Positions 28,235 through 36,612 of a DNA stretch of 64,000 nucleotides are shown piece by piece. Origin of the DNA: Bryobacteraceae bacterium (lineage in GTDB: Bacteria > Acidobacteriota > Terriglobia > Bryobacterales > Bryobacteraceae). The notes beneath the pieces were generated by a model. That model did not search any database. It saw nothing but the letters and a program-made list of their open reading frames with translations, and was not told where the DNA came from. A program made the position numbers and the translations under genes. The stretch covers positions 505,757 through 569,756 of the forward strand of contig JANWVY010000001.1 of the NCBI GenBank assembly GCA_025056455.1. The letters are read 5' to 3'. Position 1 is the first letter of the stretch. Each line of letters begins with the position of its first letter.

Positions 28235-29187
28235 GGCGCGCCCGCCTCCACTGCACCGGGAACGAACCGCGTGGCGCCACGCCAGGCGAGCCAAAATCGC
28301 GGGCCCAATCGGGGATTTTCTCCGCAGTGCGGATCCTGGAGAGAAGCTTCTCGAATGAGGAAATCGCGGACGCGGAGGTAACCTTCGGCTCCCTGCCCTC
28401 TGGCAGCATCTAGAATTTGCGTCAACCGTTTGAGAATTTCCTCCCGAGGCATGCGGTTCTCAAGCTGGCGGGCCAAGGCAAGGTCTTGCCAAGCGTTCCG
28501 CCAGACCACGGAACGGAGGCTTCGCACCAAAGCTGGTGCGACTTCCTGCCGGTTACTGGCATAAGAAGACAGGGCGGCGCGCGCGGCGGCGTCGGCCGGT
28601 GCCGTGGGTGGAGGCAAGACAACCGTCAGTGGACCTTGCGCAAGGTCCGCAATCCGCGCCCCGAGAATCCTCACCTCCATCGGCCACATCCGCCAGCGGT
28701 CGAACTTGGCGAGCACCTCGAGCCGCACCTTACCCGGCGGTAGATCAGCTGGAACAAAAACATCCAGCAAATACACACAGGTGTTTTGACCCTCGATGGC
28801 TTGATCCGGATCTGGCACAACCCCAAAATACGGCGGACTCAGCTCTTCCAAGGCATCAGGAATCCACCGCTGCCCATCGAAGGCAAACTTCTCTTCGTAG
28901 AGTTTCCAGCGAAAAGCCTCCGGCGGATACATTTGAACCGCAAGAAAGTACATCGACTTGGGTGGGGCGGTCACGGCGACATGAAGAGAAAAATGGCCGT
29001 TGCGAATCACCGCCGGGGAGAGAATCTCTCGTGGTTTTGGCGCGCGGTCGAGGTCTATCACGGCGCCAAAGGGATCGATGCGCTGAAACTCAGAAAACAC
29101 CCGCAGCTGAATTTCCTCGGCAAGAGCCAACGGGCCCGGGAAGATCGGCAGTAAAGCAACGGCCCCTAGCAGTAGCTGTCCCTTCAT
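28231..29187 (-). CDS. Secreted protein of unknown function
   Basis: The 318-residue product starts with a signal peptide ([21 protein letters not shown]). The mature N-terminal half is beta-rich and aromatic ([39 protein letters not shown]), like an Ig or carbohydrate-binding fold. The C-terminal 110 residues are helical ([20 protein letters not shown]). I chose ATG 29187 because it begins the leader; the frame remains open for 43 codons upstream, but this sequence is not protein-like and overlaps the divergent pspC leader. I recognise no family. It could be a component of the adjacent DUF1552 system by position only. Confidence 0.65.
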   Translation of the reverse strand: MKGQLLLGAVALLPIFPGPLALAEEIQLRVFSEFQRIDPFGAVIDLDRAPKPREILSPAVIRNGHFSLHVAVTAPPKSMYFLAVQMYPPEAFRWKLYEEKFAFDGQRWIPDALEELSPPYFGVVPDPDQAIEGQNTCVYLLDVFVPADLPPGKVRLEVLAKFDRWRMWPMEVRILGARIADLAQGPLTVVLPPPTAPADAAARAALSSYASNRQEVAPALVRSLRSVVWRNAWQDLALARQLENRMPREEILKRLTQILDAARGQGAEGYLRVRDFLIREASLQDPHCGENPRLGPRFWLAWRGATRFVPGAVEAGAP

Positions 29188-29303
29188 GCGCGGACAAAAT
29201 AAACCTCTGAACGGGCCTGAGTAGGGGGTATCGTTTGCCTCGAGCCACACTTGGGGGAACTTTCCAGTTCTCGGAAACGTTGTACGTTTCGAGAGGTACA
29301 TCC

Positions 29304-29660
29304 ATGTTCTGCACATCCTGCGGCAACTCGCTTCGGCATTCGGATCGCTTCTGTGCGCAGTGTGGCGCAGTAGTCAATTCCGCGGACCAAACCGCGAGTC
29401 CAGCGGTTGTTCTGAACGCTCCACGAAGACTCGAACGCCCTTTGAGGGACCGCAAACTTGCTGGTGTTTGCGCGGGATTTGCGCACTATTTTGGTTTCGA
29501 TGTAACGTTGATGCGGATTCTCTGGCTTGTGGGCACCTTCTACACCGTCGGGACGGGAATCATTGTCTACCTCATGTGCTGGGCCGTCATGCCATCCCAA
29601 GCGACAGCTCCCCTCGCCACAACCGCCGAATCTCCAGCTCCTTCTTCCCACCCAGCTTAG
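29304..29660 (+). CDS. Zinc-ribbon PspC-domain protein
   Basis: This 118-residue protein has an N-terminal zinc ribbon (MFCTSCGN...RFCAQCG, residues 1-21) and a PspC domain at about 45-105 (LRDRKLAGVCAGFAHYFGFD, then LMRILWLVGTFY, and a membrane helix GIIVYLMCWAVMP). PspC proteins bind the inner membrane and take part in envelope-stress signalling. ATG 29304 follows a GAGAGG ribosome site 7 bases upstream, which rules out the more distal in-frame start at 29235. It converges on a 48-residue membrane protein gene with a strong hairpin between them. Confidence 0.9.
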   Translation: MFCTSCGNSLRHSDRFCAQCGAVVNSADQTASPAVVLNAPRRLERPLRDRKLAGVCAGFAHYFGFDVTLMRILWLVGTFYTVGTGIIVYLMCWAVMPSQATAPLATTAESPAPSSHPA

Positions 29661-29671
29661 CCTGGAAACTG

Positions 29672-29696
29672 GCGGCGGCAGTCACTGTGCCGCCGC
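29672..29696. terminator. Strong GC hairpin between convergent genes
   Basis: A perfect 9-base stem GCGGCGGCA/TGCCGCCGC with a 7-base loop lies between the pspC-like stop and the stop of the small membrane protein. It probably blocks read-through in both directions. No T-run follows on either strand, so it is not a canonical intrinsic terminator. Confidence 0.5.
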
Positions 29697-29724
29697 AACA
29701 AAAACAAAATCGACCCGTCTATTC

Positions 29725-29871
29725 CTATTCAAGCATGCGAATGGCGAACAACAATCCACCCACTACGACCACCGAAATCAGCGCCGTGACAATGTACTTG
29801 GTGATCCGCTCCCGCGGCGTGGACTCGCGCTCGGCGTCATGCTTCATGGTTTCATCGAGGCTTTCAAACAT
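29725..29871 (-). CDS. 48-residue single-helix membrane protein
   Basis: A short minus-strand frame encodes MFESLDETMKHDAERE, then STPRERITKY, a membrane helix IVTALISVVVVGGLLFAI and the tail RMLE. A near-perfect ribosome site AGGAGG lies at 29880-29885, 8 bases before the ATG, the best in this window. The charged N-terminal half with a C-terminal helix suggests a tail-anchored inner-membrane protein. A promoter-like pair lies about 205 bases upstream (30078-30106), so the transcript has a long leader. It faces the PspC gene, which hints at envelope function. The family is not recognised with certainty. Confidence 0.72.
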   Translation of the reverse strand: MFESLDETMKHDAERESTPRERITKYIVTALISVVVVGGLLFAIRMLE

Positions 29872-30319
29872 GGTGAACACCTCCTGCTAACTTGGCTGCA
29901 CACATGATGCCAACCCCTCTGGTCTCAGGTACGCGGTCCTTTACAGTCTCACTCCCAGCCGCGCCTGATACCCAGCATCCGTTTCTAAGCGCCCAGAATA
30001 CAACAGCGGAACCCTACCCCTCGGTCCGCCGTTGCGGCGATTCACCCAGTCCAGCTTCACAACATGCTGGCCCCCGTATTGTATTCAGATCGAACAGCGA
30101 AGGCAACGGGTGGGCTATTTCGCCAACCAGCGAGATTCGAGCCCAGTAAAAGTGGGTGATTTGGCGCGGCCTTAAAACCAGGGCAGAGTCCCCTTGCCCG
30201 CGAGGGGCGAAACAATCAGTTGGCCTGCCACTGGTCACAACGTTCCCGGTCGCGCCTTTCCAACACGTGCCGAGTAACCTCGGCAAAACAGGCAACGCCT
30301 TTCCCAGCTGACACACCGT
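29872..30319. other. 448-base intergenic region with long leader and hairpins
   Basis: No protein-coding frame here looks real. On the minus strand it holds the putative leader of the 48-residue protein gene, with small hairpins such as CCAGC/GCTGG (about 30052-30071) and CGCCG-TTG-CGGCG (about 30030-30042). On the plus strand, 35 bases before the dienelactone hydrolase gene, there is a perfect 7-base hairpin TGCCGAG-TAAC-CTCGGCA at 30268-30285. The function of these structures is unknown. Confidence 0.45.
30078..30106 (-). promoter_or_regulatory. Candidate sigma70-type promoter
   Basis: On the minus strand, TTGCCT (30101-30106) and TACAAT (30078-30083) are separated by exactly 17 bases. This is the best two-box promoter seen in the window. 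It points at the 48-residue membrane protein gene starting at 29871. Confidence 0.5.
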
Positions 30320-31210
30320 ATGGAGCGCAAAAAGGCATCAGATTTTCCCCAAGAATTACTGAACTTGTTCGACCGTTATGTCCACGGCGAGATCGAACGG
30401 CGGGAGTTTCTAGACGGGGCGCAAAAGTTTGCCAGCGGTGGTGTGACGGCCCTCATGTTGTGGGAAAGTCTGCGTCCCAACTATGCCTGGGCGCAGCAGG
30501 TCCCCAAAGATGACAGCCGCATTCGGGCTAGCTATCAGACCGTCCCCTCCCCCCAAGGCAACGGCTCAATCCGCGGCTACTTGGTCCGGCCGTCTCGATC
30601 CACGGCGAAACTGCCGGGCATCATGGTGGTGCATGAAAACCGGGGATTAAATCCCTACATTGAAGATGTCGCGCGGCGTCTCGCCCTAGAGAACTACCTT
30701 GCGTTTGCACCAGACGGCCTGACTAGTGTGGGAGGTTACCCCGGTGATGATGAGAAAGGCGCGGCGGCTTTCCGGCAGGTAGATCGGGAAAAGATGGCCG
30801 AGGATTTTCTCGCCGCAGCTCGCTGGCTCAAGGCGCACCTGGAATGCACGGGCAAGGTTGGCGTGGTTGGATTCTGCTTCGGTGGCGGCATTGCGAACGC
30901 GATGGCCGTGAGGATGGGATCAGATCTCCATGCCGCAGTGTCTTTCTATGGGGGCCAGCCGCCGGCCGCAGATGTGGCCAAAATAAAGGCGCCCGTTTTG
31001 CTCCACTACGCCTCGTTGGACAAGCGCATCAACGATGGCTGGCCAGCCTACGAAGCCGCGCTCAAGGCGAACGGCGTCAGCTACACCATGCATATGTACG
31101 AAGGCGTCAATCACGGCTTTCATAACGACACGACCCCACGTTATGACCAGGCAGCAGCACAACTAGCCTGGCAGAGAACCCTCGAATTTTTCGCCCAACA
31201 TCTCCGCTAG
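30320..31210 (+). CDS. Dienelactone hydrolase family protein
   Basis: This 296-residue alpha/beta-hydrolase has a Cys nucleophile in GFCFGGG (near residue 183), an acid in SLDKRINDGW and the catalytic His in EGVNHGFHND. These are the DLH triad, so it should cleave a lactone or ester. The first 60 residues form an extension with RREFLDGAQKFASGGVTAL, a weak Tat-like leader, so export is possible. A leader hairpin lies just upstream at 30268-30285. It is the first of a run of plus-strand genes, but the next start is 87 bases away, so co-transcription is only likely. Confidence 0.9.
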   Translation: MERKKASDFPQELLNLFDRYVHGEIERREFLDGAQKFASGGVTALMLWESLRPNYAWAQQVPKDDSRIRASYQTVPSPQGNGSIRGYLVRPSRSTAKLPGIMVVHENRGLNPYIEDVARRLALENYLAFAPDGLTSVGGYPGDDEKGAAAFRQVDREKMAEDFLAAARWLKAHLECTGKVGVVGFCFGGGIANAMAVRMGSDLHAAVSFYGGQPPAADVAKIKAPVLLHYASLDKRINDGWPAYEAALKANGVSYTMHMYEGVNHGFHNDTTPRYDQAAAQLAWQRTLEFFAQHLR

Positions 31211-31297
31211 TGCCAGATGGCCGCTCGTCCTAGCTGGCCGCGCACCGGGTGGTGAGAAATGCGAGAATCATCCGGAGGCCAGTTCAGGAGTTCGAAA

Positions 31298-32170
31298 ATG
31301 AGCCCTCCTAGCGTAACCCGCCGTTCTTTCCTTGCGACCGCTGCCTTTTCCACTGGAATGCCGGCAGCAACGAAAGGTTTCCGACCGGGCTGCCAAACTA
31401 ACGCCTGGCGGATCCAGCCAGAAAACTTCCAGCAAGTCCTCGGGGTTGTGGACAAGATCAAGCGCTACGGCTACAAGGGGTTTGAAACCGGATTCCGCAA
31501 TGTTCAAGGGCAATTTGAGAATCCCCAGCGGGCGCGCTCAGCCTTCGACCAGCGCCGACTCGAATTCCTCGGCTGCCATATTTTCCTGCTGGAATATGAC
31601 CCATCGACGCAGATCGCTCCTGAGAGTCTCTACCGACGAGTGAGCCAGGGGGCAGCAGCCCTCGGAGCCAAACGTCTGATTCTCAGCGGAGGCACGGCTC
31701 GCAACCACGGGAAACTGGACGGCGATCTGTTGCGCCGCAAGGCGGACGCCTTGAATCATGCCGGTGAGCTGTGTAAGAAGTTCGGTCTCGTAGTGGCGTA
31801 TCATAACCACGACAAAGAATTCGCTCAGGGTGGCGAGGAAATGGAAGAACTCTTGCGGCTAACCGACCCGGCAAGTGTGCGGTTGATCCTCGATGCCGGC
31901 CATGCTTGGCGCGCGGGCATCTCCGTGCCGGAGTGGCTGGACCGCCATGCAAACCGGGTGGACGGCATCCATTTGCGTGATTTTCGCAACGGAGAACAAG
32001 TCCCCTTAGGACAAGGCGACTTCGACCTGTTAGCAGTGGCCCAAGTTCTACGCGCACGGAACTGGTCTGGCTGGCTCATCAACGAAGAAGAACGGCTTAA
32101 CGATATCAAGCCAGGCGATGCAGCCGTGGCCCCCGCGCGGCGACATTTGCGGAAAGTATTCGGCGTATGA
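31298..32170 (+). CDS. Secreted sugar isomerase/epimerase (xylose isomerase-like TIM barrel)
   Basis: This 290-residue TIM-barrel protein of the xylose isomerase-like superfamily has a Tat leader (VTRRSFLATAAFSTG). The barrel shows the usual metal-site strands: LILSGG, VVAYHNHDKEF, RLILDAGHAWRAG and GIHLRDF. ATG 31298 has a good ribosome site (AGGAG, 7 bases upstream) and starts at the leader; an ATG at 31259 adds 13 residues. It overlaps the Gfo/Idh gene by 4 bases, so they act together, probably in periplasmic oxidation and isomerisation of a sugar or cyclitol (inference). Confidence 0.87.
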   Translation: MSPPSVTRRSFLATAAFSTGMPAATKGFRPGCQTNAWRIQPENFQQVLGVVDKIKRYGYKGFETGFRNVQGQFENPQRARSAFDQRRLEFLGCHIFLLEYDPSTQIAPESLYRRVSQGAAALGAKRLILSGGTARNHGKLDGDLLRRKADALNHAGELCKKFGLVVAYHNHDKEFAQGGEEMEELLRLTDPASVRLILDAGHAWRAGISVPEWLDRHANRVDGIHLRDFRNGEQVPLGQGDFDLLAVAQVLRARNWSGWLINEEERLNDIKPGDAAVAPARRHLRKVFGV

Positions 32171-33348
32171 CCTTTAACCGTCGCAAATTCCTCTCGATGC
32201 CCGTTTTGGGCGCAGCTTCCTATCAGCGCGTTTTGGGCGCGAACAACCGTCTCGGCATCGCTCTGATCGGCTGCGGGCGCCGCGGCCGCGAAGTCATGAA
32301 CGCTTTCCTCCAAACAGGGCTTGCGGAACTGCGCGTCCTGTGTGACGTTTACGATCTCCAGCGCGAGCGAGCGCGCCAGGTGCTGGTCAAAGACGTCCGA
32401 CCCGATGCGTGCGTAGCCCACGAAGAAGCCATCTCGCACCCCGGTGTGGACGCCGTCTTGATTGCAACGCCAGACCATTTGCATGTTGATATCGCTGTGG
32501 CGGCGCTGGCTGCGGGTCGCGCGGTCTACTTAGAAAAACCTGCAACCCACCACTGGGAGGAAGGAGCGCTCTTGCTCGCAGCCGCGCGCCGGAGCGGCAA
32601 GGTTTGCCAGATTGGCACTCAGCAACGCAGTGGCTCGCACTATCGCCGCATTCGCCAGGAGTATTTTGAAGCGGGGAAACTCGGCCAAGTGCTCGCTGTC
32701 CGTGCCGTTTGGCACAACTTTCCCTGGCAAGCCCGCCGCATCGCCAAAACACCGAAACCACCGGGCCTCGACTGGGACCGCTTCCTTGGACGCTCGCCTT
32801 ACTACGAATACGACGCAGCACGCTATGACGCCTGGCGCTACTTTCCTGAGTATGGTGGGGGCGTGCTGGCCGACATCTTCAATCACTGGGCCGATGTTGC
32901 GCAGTGGATGATGAACGATAGCCGGCCGCTCCACGCCGTGAGTCTCGGTGGAATCTATCATCTACGCGATGGCCGCGTGAATCCCGATACTGTCCACGCC
33001 ATCGTGCAGTATCAGACTTGGAATCTGAGTTTTGAGTGCTCGGTCGCACCGCTGCGCGAAGATCGGCCAGGAGTGCTCTTTCAGGGAACAGAAGGGTCGC
33101 TGCTCGTGACCCGAGGCGGCTTTACTTTCACCCCGGCCAAAGGAAACGCGGTAGAAGTCCAGGCTGAGCAGGATCTCGACCTCGCGCACTCGAAAGATTT
33201 TCTCGAGGCCGTACTGCACGGCAAGAAACCTTCCTGCGATGTTGAGACCGGGCTCGAGGGGTTACGCCCGTGTTATTTGGCTCGCACGGCCTACTGGAGC
33301 GGCAAGCGCGCCTCTTACGACGCAGCGCGGAATCTCATTACCAGTTGA
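32167..33348 (+). CDS. Tat-exported Gfo/Idh/MocA oxidoreductase
   Basis: This 393-residue Gfo/Idh/MocA dehydrogenase has a Tat-like leader (NRRKFLSMPVLGAAS). The NAD-binding site is LGIALIGCGRRGREV, and the EKP lysine motif is VYLEKPATHHWEEG. The C-terminal sheet domain contains PDHLHVDIAV and GGGVLADIFNHWADVAQW, typical of the family. It overlaps the sugar isomerase gene by 4 bases, forming a two-gene unit; the next gene (bicupin) has its own candidate promoter. The substrate is unknown; a sugar alcohol or a cyclitol is plausible. Confidence 0.9.
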   Translation: MTFNRRKFLSMPVLGAASYQRVLGANNRLGIALIGCGRRGREVMNAFLQTGLAELRVLCDVYDLQRERARQVLVKDVRPDACVAHEEAISHPGVDAVLIATPDHLHVDIAVAALAAGRAVYLEKPATHHWEEGALLLAAARRSGKVCQIGTQQRSGSHYRRIRQEYFEAGKLGQVLAVRAVWHNFPWQARRIAKTPKPPGLDWDRFLGRSPYYEYDAARYDAWRYFPEYGGGVLADIFNHWADVAQWMMNDSRPLHAVSLGGIYHLRDGRVNPDTVHAIVQYQTWNLSFECSVAPLREDRPGVLFQGTEGSLLVTRGGFTFTPAKGNAVEVQAEQDLDLAHSKDFLEAVLHGKKPSCDVETGLEGLRPCYLARTAYWSGKRASYDAARNLITS

Positions 33349-33356
33349 GCCAACGA

Positions 33357-33362
33357 TACAAT
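33357..33362 (+). promoter_or_regulatory. Candidate -10 box giving a leaderless transcript
   Basis: TACAAT lies 6 bases before the bicupin ATG (33369), and no Shine-Dalgarno sequence fits between them. Transcription from it would begin at or beside the start codon. Confidence 0.4.
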
Positions 33363-33368
33363 CAAGTC

Positions 33369-34169
33369 ATGGCTACGACAGTTCCTGAGCCAGCGCCTGC
33401 CGCCGCTCCTCCCGTCAAACCCGCAAGACTCATTCGCTCGTCCGATCCGGGCATCGTCTTCCGCCAGCGTTTCACACCCGCTACGGCCAACCTAGAGTTT
33501 CTGAGTTGCGCAGAGTTTGAGCTCCCGCCCGGATCAACTTCCCAGGCTTTCTGCTTGCCGCGACAGGAGTCCCTGTTATTTCAGTGGGAGGGCGAATCGC
33601 TGGTGAGCGTTGAGGGGAAAGACTATCACCTGCGCCCCTACGACACGCTCTACGTCCCTCGTGGCGCAGAGTTTGCGCTGGCTCATGCATCGGGCGAGTT
33701 CGCAAAACTTGTCCAGTGCTCCGCCCCGGCCGAAACGCCCCACCCGGTCCATCACAGCCGCTTTCAGGAAATCTCGCAACGCGAGGACCGCATCCGCCGT
33801 TTGAAGGGGAAAGACGTCTACCTGATGTTTGATGTCACCGAGGCTGCTGACAAACTGGTGGCCGGCTACACGTTCTTTCGGCCTTTCCAGCGCTCCTGGC
33901 CACCCCACAATCATACTGATCAAGAAGAGGTGTATTTCTTCCTGCAAGGCGAGGGCGCGATGGAAGTCTACGAATCGCCTGAAACCTTGAGCTTCGTGCA
34001 CAGCGTGAAAAAGGGCGATTTGGTCACCATCCCTTTTCGCAATTACCACCCTGTGTTCTCCCAGCAGTCGCCCCTTGAATTCATCTGGTGCATTGCCGGA
34101 GAGCGCTACTGGATTGGAGACAAGAATAAAGAATTTCTGAAAGGGGTGGGTGGTCCCATTACAACCTAA
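33369..34169 (+). CDS. Bicupin of the IolB/KduI type
   Basis: This 266-residue two-cupin protein resembles 5-deoxy-glucuronate isomerase (IolB) and KduI. The C-terminal cupin has the metal motif SWPPHNHTDQEEVYFFLQG and PFRNYHPVFSQQ. The N-terminal cupin lacks the His set (SLLFQWEGESLVSVEGKDYH). I chose ATG 33369 because the family sequence begins after it and a -10 box precedes it; an in-frame upstream start lies inside the previous gene. IolB acts in inositol breakdown, which fits the neighbouring Gfo/Idh dehydrogenase and sugar isomerase, but no other iol genes are here. Confidence 0.83.
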   Translation: MATTVPEPAPAAAPPVKPARLIRSSDPGIVFRQRFTPATANLEFLSCAEFELPPGSTSQAFCLPRQESLLFQWEGESLVSVEGKDYHLRPYDTLYVPRGAEFALAHASGEFAKLVQCSAPAETPHPVHHSRFQEISQREDRIRRLKGKDVYLMFDVTEAADKLVAGYTFFRPFQRSWPPHNHTDQEEVYFFLQGEGAMEVYESPETLSFVHSVKKGDLVTIPFRNYHPVFSQQSPLEFIWCIAGERYWIGDKNKEFLKGVGGPITT

Positions 34170-34208
34170 CGGGATCGAGCTGCTCACGGCGTTGTGGGTG
34201 AAGAGGCC

Positions 34209-35861
34209 ATGCGGTGTGTTTTCTATTTCGCACTTGGAATCACAGCGGTGATCTCAGGCCTAGAGGCGCAGCCCCCCGCTCCGCAGATCGAATCGATTCG
34301 CCGGGATCAACTGAAAGCCGATGTCTTCTTTCTAGCTGGAGATTTCTTCCGTGGCCGGCTCACTGGTACGCCCGAATACCGCATCGCTGCCGAATACCTG
34401 GCCTCGCGATTTGAGCGCTTGGGCTTGAAGCCCCTGGCGCAGGATGGTTTCTTCCATCGCTTTGATTTGGTTCTTTCGCGTCTTGGCCGGGATTCTGATA
34501 ACCGAATTACGCTCAACGCGGCTGGTCGTTCCAAAGCTGGGAAATTGCTGGAGGATTTTTATCCTCTCATTTTTAGCGCTGACGGCGAAGCGGAAGGTCG
34601 GTTGGTGTTTGCCGGCTACGGTATTGTCGCTCCCAAACTTGGCTGGAACGACTATTCGGAAAGTATTAAGGACGACATTGTGGTCGTACTGGAAGGCGAG
34701 CCCGGGGCTGATGACCCGAAGAGCCCTTTCGACGGCCTGGTAACCTCGGAATACGCCAACGCAATTTCTAAGACTCTTGAGGCGCAGTCCCGGGGCGCAT
34801 CAGCCATTGTTTTTGTCAATCCCTCTCACCGCGGTAAAGGGACGCGCGCCTTTCCGGCTTCAGCGCGCGCTTACTGGCCTGAGAAACCGCCCCATCTCGA
34901 GCGCTATACGCTCGCCAGTCGAGCTGAGCGCGTGCGGATTCCGGTCCTGCAACTAGATCCAGTTTGGGTGGAGCAAGCTTTCGGAAAAACGGCTGGCGAA
35001 TTGAAGCAACGGGCTGAGAAGCCAGGGGCCTTCATCCGCTCGGAAAACCAATCTCTGCGAGTGGCGGTCGCGTTAAACCGCTTCATTGTTGAAGACCGTA
35101 GCGTCGTTGGTTTGCTCGAAGGCGGCGATGCTCAGCAACGGCAGGAGGCAGTTTTCGTAACCGCCCATTACGATCACAACGGCGCCACTGCCGAGCAAAT
35201 ATTTCCTGGCGCGGACGACAACGCTTCTGGGAGCGCCGCCGTCATCGAGATCGCCGAGGCGTTTGTCTTGGCAGCGCAATCGGGCCAGCGTCCCAAGCGA
35301 TCGGTAATTTTCGCCATTTGGGGATCCGAGGAGCGCTGTTGCGGTCCGCTACTCGGATCTTGGGCGTGGGTGGAAAACCCCGACTGGCCGCTCGAAAAGA
35401 CGGTGGCTGTGCTCAACATGGACATGATTGGCCGGAACGAGGAGGTCCCCGAAACAGGGGGCAGTAAATTCAACGGGCTGAAGCCACAAACCGCGCAGTC
35501 CAATGCCGGCAGCGTAAATTTGCTCGGATGGAGCTATAGCCCGGAACTGAGCCGTATGGCGGACGCCGCTAACCGGAAGATCGATCTGCGCCTGCTGCGC
35601 CGCTATGACAACAACCGCTCCAATCTTTTGCGGCGCAGCGATCAATGGCCGTTTCTTCAACGCGGCGTGCCCTCGCTTTTCGTTCACACCGGACTGCATC
35701 CCGACTATCACACCCCGTACGACCGCCCAGAGCGGATCGATTACTCTAAAATGGAGCGCATCACACGCTTTGTGTATCAGCTCAGCTGGGATCTGGCCAA
35801 CGCCGATGGCCGCCCTCGCTTTCTCAGCCCCCGGACCATCCTGCCCCCCGAAGCCGAGTAG
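34209..35861 (+). CDS. Secreted M28-family aminopeptidase-like protein
   Basis: This 550-residue zinc peptidase has a signal peptide (MRCVFYFALGITAVISGLEA). The M28 site is complete: His and Asp in VTAHYDHNGA and GADDNASGSAA, the Glu pair in IWGSEERCCG, Asp in LNMDMIGRN and His in HPDYHTPYD. A PA-like insert (about residues 120-260) precedes the catalytic part. Between GSEE and LLGS an extra RCCGP turn with two adjacent cysteines is present, which is unusual. ATG 34209 is preferred over GTG 34194. The alkB gene follows 8 bases later. It probably trims exported peptides outside the cytoplasm. Confidence 0.88.
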   Translation: MRCVFYFALGITAVISGLEAQPPAPQIESIRRDQLKADVFFLAGDFFRGRLTGTPEYRIAAEYLASRFERLGLKPLAQDGFFHRFDLVLSRLGRDSDNRITLNAAGRSKAGKLLEDFYPLIFSADGEAEGRLVFAGYGIVAPKLGWNDYSESIKDDIVVVLEGEPGADDPKSPFDGLVTSEYANAISKTLEAQSRGASAIVFVNPSHRGKGTRAFPASARAYWPEKPPHLERYTLASRAERVRIPVLQLDPVWVEQAFGKTAGELKQRAEKPGAFIRSENQSLRVAVALNRFIVEDRSVVGLLEGGDAQQRQEAVFVTAHYDHNGATAEQIFPGADDNASGSAAVIEIAEAFVLAAQSGQRPKRSVIFAIWGSEERCCGPLLGSWAWVENPDWPLEKTVAVLNMDMIGRNEEVPETGGSKFNGLKPQTAQSNAGSVNLLGWSYSPELSRMADAANRKIDLRLLRRYDNNRSNLLRRSDQWPFLQRGVPSLFVHTGLHPDYHTPYDRPERIDYSKMERITRFVYQLSWDLANADGRPRFLSPRTILPPEAE

Positions 35862-35869
35862 TGTTGGCC

Positions 35870-36559
35870 ATGGACACCCTGCCGTTTCCAAAGCTGGCCG
35901 GCCAGAACGACATCGAGGTTTTGGAAGAGGGGGCAGCGATTTTGCATGGATTTGCTCTGGCCGAAGCTCCCTTGCTACTGGCCGAAATCGAGAAGATTGC
36001 CCAGCAGGCGCCCTTTCGCCACATGGAAACCCCAGGCGGAAGGCGGATCTCGGTGAGCATGACCAATTGCGGGAAGATGGGGTGGATCTCTGACCGCACG
36101 GGCTATCGATACGAGGCGCTCGATCCTCTCAGCCATCGTCCTTGGCCTCCTTGTCCCGAAATCTTTCTTTCCCTGGCCGCCCGCGCCGCAGCCAGACTAG
36201 GCTTTCTTTCCTATCAGCCCGATGCGTGCTTGCTGAATCGCTATGAACCAGGGGTCAAATTAGGCCTTCACCAGGACCGCGATGAGGAAGATCCTTGGTC
36301 TCCGATTGTTTCGGTCTCACTCGGCTTGCCTGCAGTGTTTCTTTGGGGAGGCCGGCGCAGGTCTGGTCCCGTGCGCCGCATTCGCTTAGAGCACGGCGAT
36401 GTCGTCGTTTGGGGCGGGCCGGCGCGCTTCGTTTATCACGGGGTGGCGCCCATTGCCCCGGGTGAAAATTCCCTGACGGGGGCTGTGCGGTTCAATCTGA
36501 CGTTCCGCAAAGTGTTTTTGGAAAAAAACACTCTCCCTCAGCCAGCACCGAAGGACTGA
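35870..36559 (+). CDS. alkB: AlkB-type 2OG/Fe(II) DNA-repair dioxygenase
   Basis: This 229-residue AlkB removes alkyl groups from bases in DNA and RNA by oxidative demethylation, using 2-oxoglutarate, O2 and Fe(II). Its sequence closely tracks E. coli AlkB. Iron ligands are H134 and D136 (LGLHQDRDE) and H190 (FVYHGV); the 2OG-binding arginines are R207 and R213 (VRFNLTFR). The MTNCGKMGW and DACLLNRYEPG stretches are also kept. ATG 35870 is preferred; a GTG at 35861 would overlap the M28 stop by one base. It stands alone, with no ada or alkA nearby. Confidence 0.95.
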   Translation: MDTLPFPKLAGQNDIEVLEEGAAILHGFALAEAPLLLAEIEKIAQQAPFRHMETPGGRRISVSMTNCGKMGWISDRTGYRYEALDPLSHRPWPPCPEIFLSLAARAAARLGFLSYQPDACLLNRYEPGVKLGLHQDRDEEDPWSPIVSVSLGLPAVFLWGGRRRSGPVRRIRLEHGDVVVWGGPARFVYHGVAPIAPGENSLTGAVRFNLTFRKVFLEKNTLPQPAPKD

Positions 36560-36587
36560 CACCACCTAGCCGCCACGCTTGCCCGAG

Positions 36588-36610
36588 GCGCCTGGTTAGA
36601 CCCTAGGCGC
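36588..36610. terminator. Hairpin between convergent genes
   Basis: A 6-base stem GCGCCT/AGGCGC, with a few further pairs inside, lies between the alkB stop and the Gfo/Idh stop. A short T-run (TTT) follows on the plus strand, so it may stop alkB transcripts. Confidence 0.4.
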
Positions 36611-36612
36611 GT

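Noticed and set aside
29930-30075. Similarity of the minus-strand leader to a ydaO-type c-di-AMP riboswitch (GGGTGAATC followed later by GTAGGG)
   Set aside because: The conserved 3' part of the aptamer and its pairing 5' part are absent, so the match is too partial to claim.
29892-30149. Possible 85-residue plus-strand gene
   Set aside because: No ribosome site, no family pattern and Pro/Ser-rich composition; the opposite strand has a promoter-like pair and leader here.
30140-30165. T-arm-like string GATTCGAGCCC suggesting a tRNA
   Set aside because: The flanking bases do not pair as a T stem and no anticodon or acceptor stem can be folded.
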